64,000 nt of DNA from SIG672 sp045580325 (lineage in GTDB: Bacteria > Bacillota > Clostridia > Oscillospirales > CAG-272), in NCBI GenBank assembly GCA_045580325.1, contig JAZNNR010000012.1, positions 1 through 64,000 of the forward strand, written 5' to 3'. How positions within the stretch are numbered: position 1 is the stretch's first letter; each line of letters starts with the position of its first letter. Made by a program: the position numbers and the translations under genes. This document shows positions 26,243 to 35,029 of this stretch, one piece after another. The notes below the pieces were generated by a model. It did not search any database. It had not been told where the DNA came from and saw only the letters and a program-made list of their open reading frames with translations.

Positions 26243-27904
26243 ATGCGAAAAAAAACATTTTGGAGCATACTTATTCCTTCCCTTTCGACTCTTATACTCT
26301 CGGCTTTGATAATAACGGGAATAATCTACTCCGACTATCACAAGGATCTAATATCAGAGATACAGTATCAGGCGCAGTATATCTCGAAGGCGGTAAATGA
26401 AATCGATTCATTTGGGGAAGACTCTCTTGTCTTCCTTGAACGCACGGGAAACTCGAGTGAGCACAGAATAACTCTCATCTCGCCCGACGGTGCCGTACTT
26501 TATGATAATTTTACAGATGCAGAGGGATCGGACAATCACCTTGACCGTCCCGAAATACAGGACGCCCTCTCAAACGGAACAGGCGAGGCTACGCGCGCCT
26601 CCGATACGATAGGAAACAACACCTATTATTATGCCACACGTCTTGAAAACCAAAGCGTGCTGCGTCTTGCGACCTCCGTACCGAGCGGACTCGGAGTTTT
26701 TGTGAACTCTGCTCTTATAGTTATTCCTTTTGCAGCAGTTACCGCGCTTATCGCCTTTTTTATAGCAGTTATACTCTCGCGCTCGATAAGTAAGCCTCTT
26801 AACAATCTGAACTTCGACAACCCTATGTCGAACAAGACCTACGAGGAGCTTACACCTATGCTTCAGAGTATGGAAAAGAAAAACGCCGAAATAGCCGACC
26901 GTATGGAAGATCTGACACGCAAGCGCTCCGAATTCGACAGCATCACAGCTAATATGAGCGAAGGAATAGCCATACTTTCCTCGGACGGAATAATACTTTC
27001 GGCAAACAAAAGCGCAAGAAAACTTCTTTCTATCGAAAACGGAAGGCACTATACCTCTCTTAAAGACAGCTCTGACGTCATCGACATTCTCACAAGCGCA
27101 TTCAACGGAAAAAAGACTATTGAAAAAATATCGCGCGTGGGAAAAACCTATCAGCTTACAGCAACACCGGTTACAAATCTCTACGGCGAATATTCTGTGG
27201 TACTTCTCATTCTTGACATTACCTCTGCAGAGCAGTCAGAAAGTATGCGCCGCGAATTTTCGGCAAACGTTTCTCACGAGCTTAAAACTCCGCTTACGAC
27301 TATCCTCGGATATGCCGAAATAATTTCAAACGGGCTTGCTCAAAGCGGTGATATACCGAGCTTTGCAGATCAGATACACGCCGAAGCCTCCCGACTTCTC
27401 ACTCTTATTGAGGATATAATAAAGCTTTCGCGACTCGACGAAAAGGACTTTGTTTCCGAGTTTGAGCAGGTTGACCTCTACGAGATATGCACCGCTGTCA
27501 TCGAAAGACTCTCGTCAAAGGCGCAGAAACTTGATATCTCGCTTACCCTTGACGGCTCTCACGCATACGTAAACGGTGTACGCTCGGTCCTCAGCGAGAT
27601 AATATTCAATCTCACAGACAATGCTATAACCTACAACAAGGAGGGCGGCAGCGTAAAGCTTTCGCTTGACTCAAATTCCCGTCATACCGTTTTCTCGGTT
27701 GCCGATACGGGAATAGGTATTCCCGAAGAAGATCAGCCACGTCTTTTTGAGCGCTTCTACCGCGTTGACAAAAGTCATTCAAAGGAAACGGGCGGTACAG
27801 GACTCGGTCTGTCTATCGTAAAGCACGGAGTCGCGCTTCACGGTGCGCAGATCAAGCTTAAAAGCCGCCTTGGAGAAGGAACGACGGTTACGGTAAGATT
27901 TTAA
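26243..27904 (+). CDS. PhoR-type sensor histidine kinase
   Basis: 553 residues. Membrane segments lie at about 8-28 and 154-180 with a 125-residue extracytoplasmic sensor between them. A PAS-like region follows (GIAILSSDGIILSANKSARKLL). The HisKA box is SANVSHELKTPLTTILGYAE with H345, the N box is LTDNAITYN, and the G boxes are ADTGIGIPEED and GGTGLGLSIVKHG. This is the PhoR/WalK layout. AAAGGAG lies upstream of the ATG. It should phosphorylate the preceding regulator. Confidence 0.9.
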   Translation: MRKKTFWSILIPSLSTLILSALIITGIIYSDYHKDLISEIQYQAQYISKAVNEIDSFGEDSLVFLERTGNSSEHRITLISPDGAVLYDNFTDAEGSDNHLDRPEIQDALSNGTGEATRASDTIGNNTYYYATRLENQSVLRLATSVPSGLGVFVNSALIVIPFAAVTALIAFFIAVILSRSISKPLNNLNFDNPMSNKTYEELTPMLQSMEKKNAEIADRMEDLTRKRSEFDSITANMSEGIAILSSDGIILSANKSARKLLSIENGRHYTSLKDSSDVIDILTSAFNGKKTIEKISRVGKTYQLTATPVTNLYGEYSVVLLILDITSAEQSESMRREFSANVSHELKTPLTTILGYAEIISNGLAQSGDIPSFADQIHAEASRLLTLIEDIIKLSRLDEKDFVSEFEQVDLYEICTAVIERLSSKAQKLDISLTLDGSHAYVNGVRSVLSEIIFNLTDNAITYNKEGGSVKLSLDSNSRHTVFSVADTGIGIPEEDQPRLFERFYRVDKSHSKETGGTGLGLSIVKHGVALHGAQIKLKSRLGEGTTVTVRF

Positions 27905-27929
27905 TTCACAGAGATACAGGAGAACAGCT

Positions 27930-28661
27930 ATGGAAGAAAACAAAAAGACGTGCGAGAGCGCTCTTACTCTGAGTGTGATAGCGCGAGTGCGTAACGATTT
28001 TCCTACGAAGTTCGGACTTCCCAGACAAAGCGGTCTTTCGTCTTCGCTTATATCGAAAATAGTTTTCGAGCCGCAGTACAGAAATCCCGACCTTCTACGC
28101 GGCATAGAGGGATATTCTCATTTCTGGCTTATATGGGGATTTTCCGAGGTTTTTGGCGAAAAATGGTCGCCTACAGTGCGCCCGCCCCGACTTGGCGGTA
28201 ACACGCGAATGGGCGTTTTCGCAACTCGTGCCCCGTACAGACCAAATCCGCTCGGACTTACCTGTGTGAAGCTTGAAGGGATAGAAAAAACCGCAGACGG
28301 ACCCGTTTTGATCGTTTCGGGCGCAGATATTATGGACCAAAGTCCGATATATGACATAAAACCCTATCTTCCCTACGTTGACATCTGCGAAGGTGCGTCA
28401 GGCGGATTTACCGAGCAGACGAAGGATTATTTTCTCAAGGTCGATTTTCCTAAGGAGCTCCTTTCTGTCATTCCCGAGGAAAAGCGGGATACTCTTATTG
28501 AGGCACTTTCGGGCGATCCGCGACCCTCATATCACAAGGACATAGAGCGGATATACGGCTTTGAATACTCGGATTTTGAGATAAAATTCAGAGTGGAAGA
28601 GGGCGTGCTTCACGTCTTTTCGGTAGATAAACGCGAAAATAACGTAAAATCAGATAATTAG
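27930..28661 (+). CDS. trmO: tRNA (N6-threonylcarbamoyladenosine37-N6)-methyltransferase
   Basis: SAM-dependent enzyme that N6-methylates t6A37 in certain tRNAs. It is 243 residues. The UPF0066/TsaA core is clear: VIARVRNDFPTKFG at the start, YSHFWLIWGF, RPPRLGGNTRMGVFATRAPYR and PNPLGLTCVKL, then GADIMDQSPIYDIKPYLPY. CAGGAGA precedes the ATG. It is 25 bases after the kinase gene, so it is probably at the end of the phosphate operon, perhaps by chance. hisS follows from its own promoter. Confidence 0.9.
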   Translation: MEENKKTCESALTLSVIARVRNDFPTKFGLPRQSGLSSSLISKIVFEPQYRNPDLLRGIEGYSHFWLIWGFSEVFGEKWSPTVRPPRLGGNTRMGVFATRAPYRPNPLGLTCVKLEGIEKTADGPVLIVSGADIMDQSPIYDIKPYLPYVDICEGASGGFTEQTKDYFLKVDFPKELLSVIPEEKRDTLIEALSGDPRPSYHKDIERIYGFEYSDFEIKFRVEEGVLHVFSVDKRENNVKSDN

Positions 28662-28684
28662 CCTTACTTTTTTTACCAAAACTG

Positions 28685-28713
28685 TTGAAAAGCAAGTTTT
28701 TTTCTGTTATAAT
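28685..28713 (+). promoter_or_regulatory. Sigma-A promoter for hisS-aspS
   Basis: TTGAAA, 17 bases, TATAAT. The leader to the hisS start is only about 80 bases, too short for a T-box. Confidence 0.75.
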
Positions 28714-28799
28714 ATTATGAATAAGTGTTTGACGAGTGTTTTCTCGCAGATACGATTATTTTAACACTACTATATAAATCGAAAGGACATCAAAATCCT

Positions 28800-30035
28800 A
28801 TGATAAGAAAGCAAAAAGGTACTCTCGATATTTTTCCCGATGCAACGGGAAAATGGCAGTACGTTGAGGACGTTTGCAGAAAAACCGCCGCAAAGTACGG
28901 CTTCGGTGAGATCCGCTTCCCTACGTTTGAAGCAACCGAGCTCTTCTCGCGCGGTGTTGGCAACACGACCGACGTTGTTCAAAAAGAAATGTATACCTTT
29001 ACGGACAGAAGCGGAGAATCGCTCACTCTTCGTCCCGAAGGAACGGCAGGAGTCGCACGTGCACTCATCGAAAACAAAAAATTCTCGGATACTATGCCTA
29101 TAAAGCTCTACTATATAATCAACTGCTTCAGACACGAGGCTCCTCAGGCGGGACGCTTCCGCGAATTCGAGCAGTTCGGCGTTGAGCTTTTCGGAAGTGC
29201 ATCTGCTACGGCAGACGCGGATATTATCTCGCTTGCAAATTCTATAATAAAAAATCTCGGTATTGAGGACGTTTCGCTTAGAATAAACTCTATCGGCTGC
29301 CCTAACTGCCGAGGAGCACACAGAAGCGCGCTTAAAGAGTACTTTGCTTCCTGCCGCGACGAGCTTTGCGATACCTGCAAGACACGTCTTGAAACAAATC
29401 CGATGCGAATTCTCGACTGTAAGAGCGAGGTCTGCAAGAAGCTTGCGGAAAATGCACCCAAAACTATCGACTATCTCTGCGACGACTGCGCTTCTCATAT
29501 GAAGCTTCTTGAAAGCTGTCTTAATGAAAAGGGCATCGAATATACGGTAGACACCTCTATAGTTCGCGGTCTTGACTATTATTCGCGCACGGTATTCGAA
29601 TTTGTCTGCGGCTCTATCGGAGCGCAGTCAACTATCTGCGGCGGCGGACGCTACGACGGACTTGTAAGCGAGCTTGACGGTCCTGCAACCCCCGCGTGCG
29701 GCTTCGGAATGGGTATTTCCCGTCTTCTCCCTGCCGCAAAGGTACCCGAGATAGACGGCAGTCCTGCGGTTTACATCGCATCTATGGGTGAGACCGCAGC
29801 CGTGAAGGCATCGGGGCTCGTATCAAGGCTTCGCGACAAGGGCGTTTACGCAGAATGCGACCTCGTCGGACGCTCGCTCAAGGCACAGATGAAATACGCC
29901 GACAAGATAGGCGCAAAATACACGGTAATAATCGGAGACAGTGAGCTTGAAAGCGGACGCGCACAGCTTCGCAGTATGGCTGACAGCTCACAAAATGAAA
30001 TCGAGATCGACAAGATCGTAGATTTTTTTAACTAA
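28800..30035 (+). CDS. hisS: Histidyl-tRNA synthetase
   Basis: Class II synthetase, 411 residues from the ATG at 28800 (AAAGGACA upstream); the upstream in-frame extension lies in the promoter. Motif 2 is FRHEAPQAGRFREFEQFG, with LRPEGTAGVAR before it, and the histidine loop is VRGLDYYSRTVFEF. The C-terminal anticodon-binding domain is present (GVYAECDLVGRSLKAQMKYA). aspS follows after 30 bases, the common hisS-aspS arrangement in Bacillota. Confidence 0.97.
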   Translation: MIRKQKGTLDIFPDATGKWQYVEDVCRKTAAKYGFGEIRFPTFEATELFSRGVGNTTDVVQKEMYTFTDRSGESLTLRPEGTAGVARALIENKKFSDTMPIKLYYIINCFRHEAPQAGRFREFEQFGVELFGSASATADADIISLANSIIKNLGIEDVSLRINSIGCPNCRGAHRSALKEYFASCRDELCDTCKTRLETNPMRILDCKSEVCKKLAENAPKTIDYLCDDCASHMKLLESCLNEKGIEYTVDTSIVRGLDYYSRTVFEFVCGSIGAQSTICGGGRYDGLVSELDGPATPACGFGMGISRLLPAAKVPEIDGSPAVYIASMGETAAVKASGLVSRLRDKGVYAECDLVGRSLKAQMKYADKIGAKYTVIIGDSELESGRAQLRSMADSSQNEIEIDKIVDFFN

Positions 30036-30065
30036 AAAATAATTAAGCGTTTGGAGTGATATATT

Positions 30066-31844
30066 TTGGCAGAATTTTTTACAAAAGAAGATAAAAGAAC
30101 AGTATATTGCGGAGAGCTCCGCACATCTGACATCGGCAAGGAAGTAACCGTCTGCGGTTGGATCCAGCGCCGCCGCGACCTCGGAAGTCTTATCTTTATC
30201 GACCTTCGCGACAAGAGCGGAGTTGTTCAGCTCGCGTTTGACGACACTTCCGCAAGGGACGTTTTCGAGAAGGCATTTACCTGCCGCAGCGAGTATGTTC
30301 TCTCTGCAAAAGGAAGCGTAAGAGCGCGCTCCTCTGTAAACAAGAACATTCCCACAGGTGAGATCGAAATTTTCGTTACCTCTATGAAGGTTCTTTCCGA
30401 GGCTGACACTCTTCCCTTCGAGATCGGTGAAAACTACAACGCAGGCGAAGAGATCGCGCTTAAGTACCGCTATCTCGACCTTCGCCGTCCCGCTCTTCAG
30501 AAGAACATTTTTATGCGTAACGAGATCACACGCATCGCGCGTCAGTACTTCTATTCAAATAATTTCACAGAAATTGAAACACCTATGATGATAAAGGCTA
30601 CCCCCGAGGGTGCGCGCGACTATCTCGTCCCCTCGCGTATCCACAAGGGCTGCGTTTACGCGCTTCCTCAGTCCCCTCAGATCTACAAGCAGCTTCTTAT
30701 GATCGCGGGATATGACAGATACGTTCAGATCGCACGCTGCTTCAGAGATGAAGACCTTCGTGCAGACCGTCAGCCCGAATTCACACAGATCGACCTTGAA
30801 ATGTCTTTCGCAACACAGGAAGACGTAATGAACATAAACGAAGGTCTTATGGCAAAGCTCTTCGATGAAATTCTCGGCGTAAAGCTCGAGCTTCCCCTCC
30901 CCCGTATGACATATGCAGAGGCTATGTCGCGCTACGGCTCGGACAAGCCCGATACACGCTTCGGTATGGAAATTCAGGATATTTCGGACATCGCGGCTAC
31001 TTCGGGATTCGGAGTATTTGAGGGTGCTGTTGCAAATGGTGGAAGCGTTCGCGCTATCGTCGTTAAGGGCGGTGCGGCAAATCTTTCGAGAAAAGAGATC
31101 GACAAGCTCACAGAGCACGCAAAGGGTATCGGCGCAAAAGGCCTTGCGTACATCAGATTCGTTGACGAAGCACCAAGCTGCTCATTTGCAAAGTTCATCT
31201 CAAGCGAAACGCTTGACGCTATTATGGATAAGATCGACTGCCGCCGCGGCGACGTTGCTCTCATCGTAGCAGACACAAACCGCGTAGTACTTCCCGTACT
31301 CGGCGCGCTCCGTCTTAAGATCGCAAAGCAGCTTTCTATGATCCCCGACAAGTTCAACTTCGTATGGATAACAGAGTTCCCCTTCTTCGAGTGGAACGAG
31401 GAGACCCAGCACTGGGATGCTATGCACCACCCCTTCACAATGCCTATGGAGGAATGTCTGCCCCTGCTTGAAAGCGATCCGGGCGCAGTACGCGCAAAGG
31501 CATACGACCTCGTACTCAACGGAATCGAGCTTCTCTCGGGATCTATCAGAATTACCGACTGGAAGCTTCAGGAAAAGATGTTTGACGCTCTCGGACTTAC
31601 AAAGGAAGAGATCGACGCCAAGTTCGGATTCCTCGTTGATGCTTACAAGTACGGTGCTCCGCCTCACGGTGGCTCGGGTATGGGACTTGACCGTCTTACT
31701 ATGGTAATGTCGGGTGCAGAAAGTCTTCGCGACGTTGTTGCCTTCCCGAAGGTACAGAACGCTTCCGAGCCTATGTCGCAGTGCCCCGCTCCCGCAGACG
31801 AGCAGGCTTACCGCGACCTCGGTATTGCGGTTGTTAAGGAATAA
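30066..31844 (+). CDS. aspS: Aspartyl-tRNA synthetase
   Basis: Class IIb synthetase of the long bacterial type (592 residues). It has an N-terminal OB anticodon domain (VCGWIQRRRDLGSLIFIDLRD), motif 2 IARCFRDEDLRADRQPEFTQ, a GAD insert (about 290-410) and motif 3 GGSGMGLDRLTMVM. It starts with TTG, preceded by GGAGTG. Whether it is discriminating, or also charges tRNA-Asn, cannot be said without knowing of asnS and gatCAB. A strong terminator follows. Confidence 0.97.
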   Translation: MAEFFTKEDKRTVYCGELRTSDIGKEVTVCGWIQRRRDLGSLIFIDLRDKSGVVQLAFDDTSARDVFEKAFTCRSEYVLSAKGSVRARSSVNKNIPTGEIEIFVTSMKVLSEADTLPFEIGENYNAGEEIALKYRYLDLRRPALQKNIFMRNEITRIARQYFYSNNFTEIETPMMIKATPEGARDYLVPSRIHKGCVYALPQSPQIYKQLLMIAGYDRYVQIARCFRDEDLRADRQPEFTQIDLEMSFATQEDVMNINEGLMAKLFDEILGVKLELPLPRMTYAEAMSRYGSDKPDTRFGMEIQDISDIAATSGFGVFEGAVANGGSVRAIVVKGGAANLSRKEIDKLTEHAKGIGAKGLAYIRFVDEAPSCSFAKFISSETLDAIMDKIDCRRGDVALIVADTNRVVLPVLGALRLKIAKQLSMIPDKFNFVWITEFPFFEWNEETQHWDAMHHPFTMPMEECLPLLESDPGAVRAKAYDLVLNGIELLSGSIRITDWKLQEKMFDALGLTKEEIDAKFGFLVDAYKYGAPPHGGSGMGLDRLTMVMSGAESLRDVVAFPKVQNASEPMSQCPAPADEQAYRDLGIAVVKE

Positions 31845-31863
31845 AACGAAACAATAAAAAATA

Positions 31864-31896
31864 AAGAGAGGATTTAAAAATCCTCTCTTATTTTTT
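31864..31896 (+). terminator. Intrinsic terminator of hisS-aspS
   Basis: Perfect 12-base stem AAGAGAGGATTT / AAATCCTCTCTT, 2-base loop, then ATTTTTTT. Confidence 0.88.
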
Positions 31897-31913
31897 TGGC
31901 TTTGCCCAAAATT

Positions 31914-31966
31914 CATTAAGGGAACTTTTTGAAAAAAGTTCCCTTAAAAACCTTCAAAAACTTTGC
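31914..31966 (-). repeat. Dispersed terminator-like repeat, copy d
   Basis: On the minus strand: CAGCAAAGTTTTTGAAGG, then a perfect 15-base palindrome TTAAGGGAACTTTTT / AAAAAGTTCCCTTAA with a 2-base loop. It starts within a few bases of the stop codon of the 962-residue protein gene and may act as its terminator. Confidence 0.6.
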
Positions 31967-31972
31967 TGAAGC

Positions 31973-34861
31973 TTACTTTCCGTTTTTCTCGGCAAGAGCA
32001 AGTCTTCTCTTTGCAATAAGTCCGAAGCCGTCTTCTATTTCTCTAAACAGTTCGTCGTACTTTCCGTCGGGATGCGCCGCCAAGGTACTCCTCTTAAAAG
32101 TGAGATAGTCGGGTGTTTTCATAGCCTTTGAAAGCCACGAAAGCATCGTTTCGACCTTTTCCCTGTCCTTATCTATAAGACCCGACGAGATAACTCTCGA
32201 CAGTATTATACGGATCGAAGGACTTGTGAGTTTTGATATATATTTGAGTGTGCCTAAGAAATCGCCTATCTCTGCGCCTATCACAGAAAGCCATACAGCT
32301 GACGATACCGTTTCGCTATCCGCTGCTTTGGTACAAAGGTCTATGAGCCTTGTAGAATAGGTACGCGCGTACGTGTTTTTAACATCTTCCTTTGCTTCTT
32401 GCAAAAATTTGATCGACAGCGGCAACGAAATATCGCTCTTACCCGCGAGGGTAAGCTCTGTTTCAAGCACAAGCGAAAGAGTGGTAGGAAGATTTCCGCC
32501 GATCTTCTTTATATCGAGAAGAAGCTGCAAAAGGTTAGCTTCTTTTCCGATATACTGCGCTATATTTTCATCGAGCGTATTTATCAGAATATCAAAATCG
32601 CCCTTTTCCGATGCGGAAAATCTATCCTTACAAATCGAGAAGACCTCATTGATGAAATACCAGCTTTCGTTTTCCGCGCAGCCTTCAAAGCATCTTACAA
32701 ACGCTCTTGCAAAACACTTGGTGTATTTTTCGATAGCGTACCAATCTTTAAGATACGAAATGAAGCTTTCCCACGAGGTTATACGCGAGGACACGGTGGT
32801 TTCTCCGATATATCTTATATCGCTTTCATGAATAACGCCAAGCAGATTTTTATCCCCTGCGCGTTTACGGCTGACACTGTTTTTATAAATTTCAAGCACA
32901 AGACCTTTATTTGCGAGCGAATACTTTGAAAGAGCCTCGACGAGTCTTTCATTTTCGCCCTTAAGACCGTCTATAACGCATATTATTATATCGCGGTCCT
33001 CGCTATACACAAGGAAATCTCTAAATTTATCGTATATAAAATTCGCGTGAGCTTTTTCAGAAATCGCTCCGCACCTGCGAAGCATAGAGAGAAGCGAAAG
33101 CACGGTCGCAGTCTCGGGCGTGCCCGATCTCATATATTCGTAAAGCTTTCCGTTTGTGAGCTCACGCATTATGAATGCCGTAATTCCCGCCTCCGAGTTA
33201 AGCTTTCTGCCCTGCTCGAAAAGAAGGGTTATAAGTGAGCACCAGCCTGCAAATTCACTAAAGTTCCAGCAGCAGTAGTCATAGTATCCGTATATTACTC
33301 TGCGGTATATATTTTCATCGAACTCTACGACCGAAACAAGCTCGGTGATACACGAAGGAATGTTGTTTTCCTTCTCGCTTTCGTATTTTATCGCGTCGGG
33401 AATAAGCCTTATAAGCATATCTGCCGATCGCTCTTCCCCGAGATCATAAAATCCCGAGAAAAGAAGTCTGAATATAAAGCTTCTCGTTGCTCCCTCGGAC
33501 ACTGCGAATTTAAAGAGCTCGTATCGGCTTTCAAGAGTCTGCATTATGTATTTGAGCGTATTTTTCCCAAATTCTTCCTCGGAAAGCTTATCAAGAGCTT
33601 CCCTCGCCGTCATTTTTCCGTCTGAAAGCTCACGCATAATGCGATAAAACATATTTATCATTATATGCTCGGGGTGCGAATGATAGGAAGCAAGATGACC
33701 GTAAAGCTTTATTCTGAACGAGCCATGTGCGGTAGAGGCGAGATATTTTTCGACGACCTTATCGATGGTTTCACTTCCGAATGAGCGCAGTGCGAGATCG
33801 TCGAGCGCAGAGCAAAGCTCTATTTCAGATATTCCTTCGTAAATGTCTGTACGCGCAAGACGGTATATCAGGCATATCACGTCAGAGTCTATAACGCCGT
33901 GTGTTTTGACGTAGGTGCCGATAAGCTCTCTGAGCACGTTTATTTCGCCGGGATTTGTAACAAACAGATAAGTAATGAGGCTCGAAAGCTGGAGCTTGCT
34001 TGCGTTATCAGAGAAAATGCCGTTTTTGGTATCAATAGATATATGACCGCGGTCTGAGGACGAAAGCTTATAATCATAGTGGCTTCCGAGCTTTGAGATT
34101 ATATGCTTTATTCGAAACGGAGTTCCGTCATCCTCGGAAAATCGGCAGGTAGAAAATGGGAAAAGTACTGTGATCTCGCGCGGAAGCAGACTTTCACATA
34201 CGAGCATCCAGAAAAGTATATCGTCTTCGCTACCGTTTATATATATATCCATATTTTTTCTTATCGAAGCAAAAATACAGTCGAGCACCCTTGAAAGAGT
34301 ACCTGTTCCCTTCTTTTTAACAAGCTTCGCAAGAGCCTCAAGAGAAGAATAAGGCTCTGTTATCTCAAGCTCGGGGATAGCGGGCTGTTTTCTTGACACC
34401 TTGAGATCGTTTACCGTAAGATGTGTCTTGAATTTCTGAGAAAGAAGAACCGATGCGGGAGATATTTTAGAATCATACCCGAAAATATATGCGTGTATAA
34501 TATAATTTCCCCACACGGAAAGTCGGTAATCGACTCCGCAGTAGGTAACCCTTGCACAGCAGAGCAGACCCGACGGCAGCACGAAAAAGGCACAGTCTGT
34601 CGGGAAAATATTATCTATTTCGCGCTGAACTGCAAAATGAAGTCCGTTGTCGCCGCGTTTAGGATAACCGAGAAGTCTTGACGTTTCCGCAAGATTTTTC
34701 ACGGTTGCAGACGTGAGCTTACTTGACGGGCGGTAGGCAAGTCTTTGGGCTATCGCGTATATATCACGTTCATCTATGCCGCTGCTTTGAGCAAAAACGT
34801 GGAATCCCTTGACTTTGTCTTCTTCATTCCACGAAAAGCAGATAAGCTGTTTTACCTTCAT
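31973..34861 (-). CDS. Large cytoplasmic protein with GAP1-N-like N-terminus
   Basis: 962 residues, no signal peptide or membrane segment. The first 130 residues (QLICFSWNEEDKVKGFHVFA, a CCARVTYCGVDY strand and WGNYIIHAYIFGYDS) resemble the N-terminal domain of GTPase-associated protein 1 (GAP1-N1/N2), known from NTPase-linked conflict systems. This is by eye and not certain. The remaining 800 residues look all-helical, like a solenoid, and I recognise no catalytic motif. GAGAGGAACT precedes the ATG. The gene stands alone with its own promoter and no GTPase gene beside it, so a partner, if any, is elsewhere. Confidence 0.5.
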   Translation of the reverse strand: MKVKQLICFSWNEEDKVKGFHVFAQSSGIDERDIYAIAQRLAYRPSSKLTSATVKNLAETSRLLGYPKRGDNGLHFAVQREIDNIFPTDCAFFVLPSGLLCCARVTYCGVDYRLSVWGNYIIHAYIFGYDSKISPASVLLSQKFKTHLTVNDLKVSRKQPAIPELEITEPYSSLEALAKLVKKKGTGTLSRVLDCIFASIRKNMDIYINGSEDDILFWMLVCESLLPREITVLFPFSTCRFSEDDGTPFRIKHIISKLGSHYDYKLSSSDRGHISIDTKNGIFSDNASKLQLSSLITYLFVTNPGEINVLRELIGTYVKTHGVIDSDVICLIYRLARTDIYEGISEIELCSALDDLALRSFGSETIDKVVEKYLASTAHGSFRIKLYGHLASYHSHPEHIMINMFYRIMRELSDGKMTAREALDKLSEEEFGKNTLKYIMQTLESRYELFKFAVSEGATRSFIFRLLFSGFYDLGEERSADMLIRLIPDAIKYESEKENNIPSCITELVSVVEFDENIYRRVIYGYYDYCCWNFSEFAGWCSLITLLFEQGRKLNSEAGITAFIMRELTNGKLYEYMRSGTPETATVLSLLSMLRRCGAISEKAHANFIYDKFRDFLVYSEDRDIIICVIDGLKGENERLVEALSKYSLANKGLVLEIYKNSVSRKRAGDKNLLGVIHESDIRYIGETTVSSRITSWESFISYLKDWYAIEKYTKCFARAFVRCFEGCAENESWYFINEVFSICKDRFSASEKGDFDILINTLDENIAQYIGKEANLLQLLLDIKKIGGNLPTTLSLVLETELTLAGKSDISLPLSIKFLQEAKEDVKNTYARTYSTRLIDLCTKAADSETVSSAVWLSVIGAEIGDFLGTLKYISKLTSPSIRIILSRVISSGLIDKDREKVETMLSWLSKAMKTPDYLTFKRSTLAAHPDGKYDELFREIEDGFGLIAKRRLALAEKNGK

Positions 34862-34905
34862 AGTTCCTCTCGGCTCCTTTCTTCTGATTTTACGACAGTA
34901 TTCAA

Positions 34906-34934
34906 ATTATATCACACTTTTTTTCTTATTGCAA
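34906..34934 (-). promoter_or_regulatory. Sigma-A promoter for the 962-residue protein gene
   Basis: On the minus strand: TTGCAA, 17 bases, TATAAT with TG one base before the -10. It is about 45 bases upstream of the start codon. Confidence 0.7.
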
Positions 34935-34935
34935 G

Positions 34936-34951
34936 AAGAGTATATACTCTT
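34936..34951. promoter_or_regulatory. Perfect palindrome upstream of the -35 (operator candidate)
   Basis: AAGAGTATATACTCTT is a perfect 16-base palindrome that begins one base upstream of the -35 hexamer. The position fits an activator or repressor site. The T run beside it means part of a terminator-like stem is an alternative. Confidence 0.4.
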
Positions 34952-34975
34952 TTTTGTGAATTTTATTAGAATATA

Positions 34976-35007
34976 AAAAAACCGGGAAGCTATGAAAAGT
35001 TTCCCGC
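34976..35007 (-). terminator. Terminator of giant surface protein gene
   Basis: On the minus strand, GCGGGAA ... TTCCCGG forms a short GC stem around an 11-base loop, followed by seven T. Confidence 0.7.
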
Positions 35008-35029
35008 TTTTTTTCGACTGATATTAACT

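Noticed and set aside
28714..28799. T-box riboswitch before hisS
   Set aside because: The leader is about 80 bases, with no terminator stem or T-box TGG sequence.
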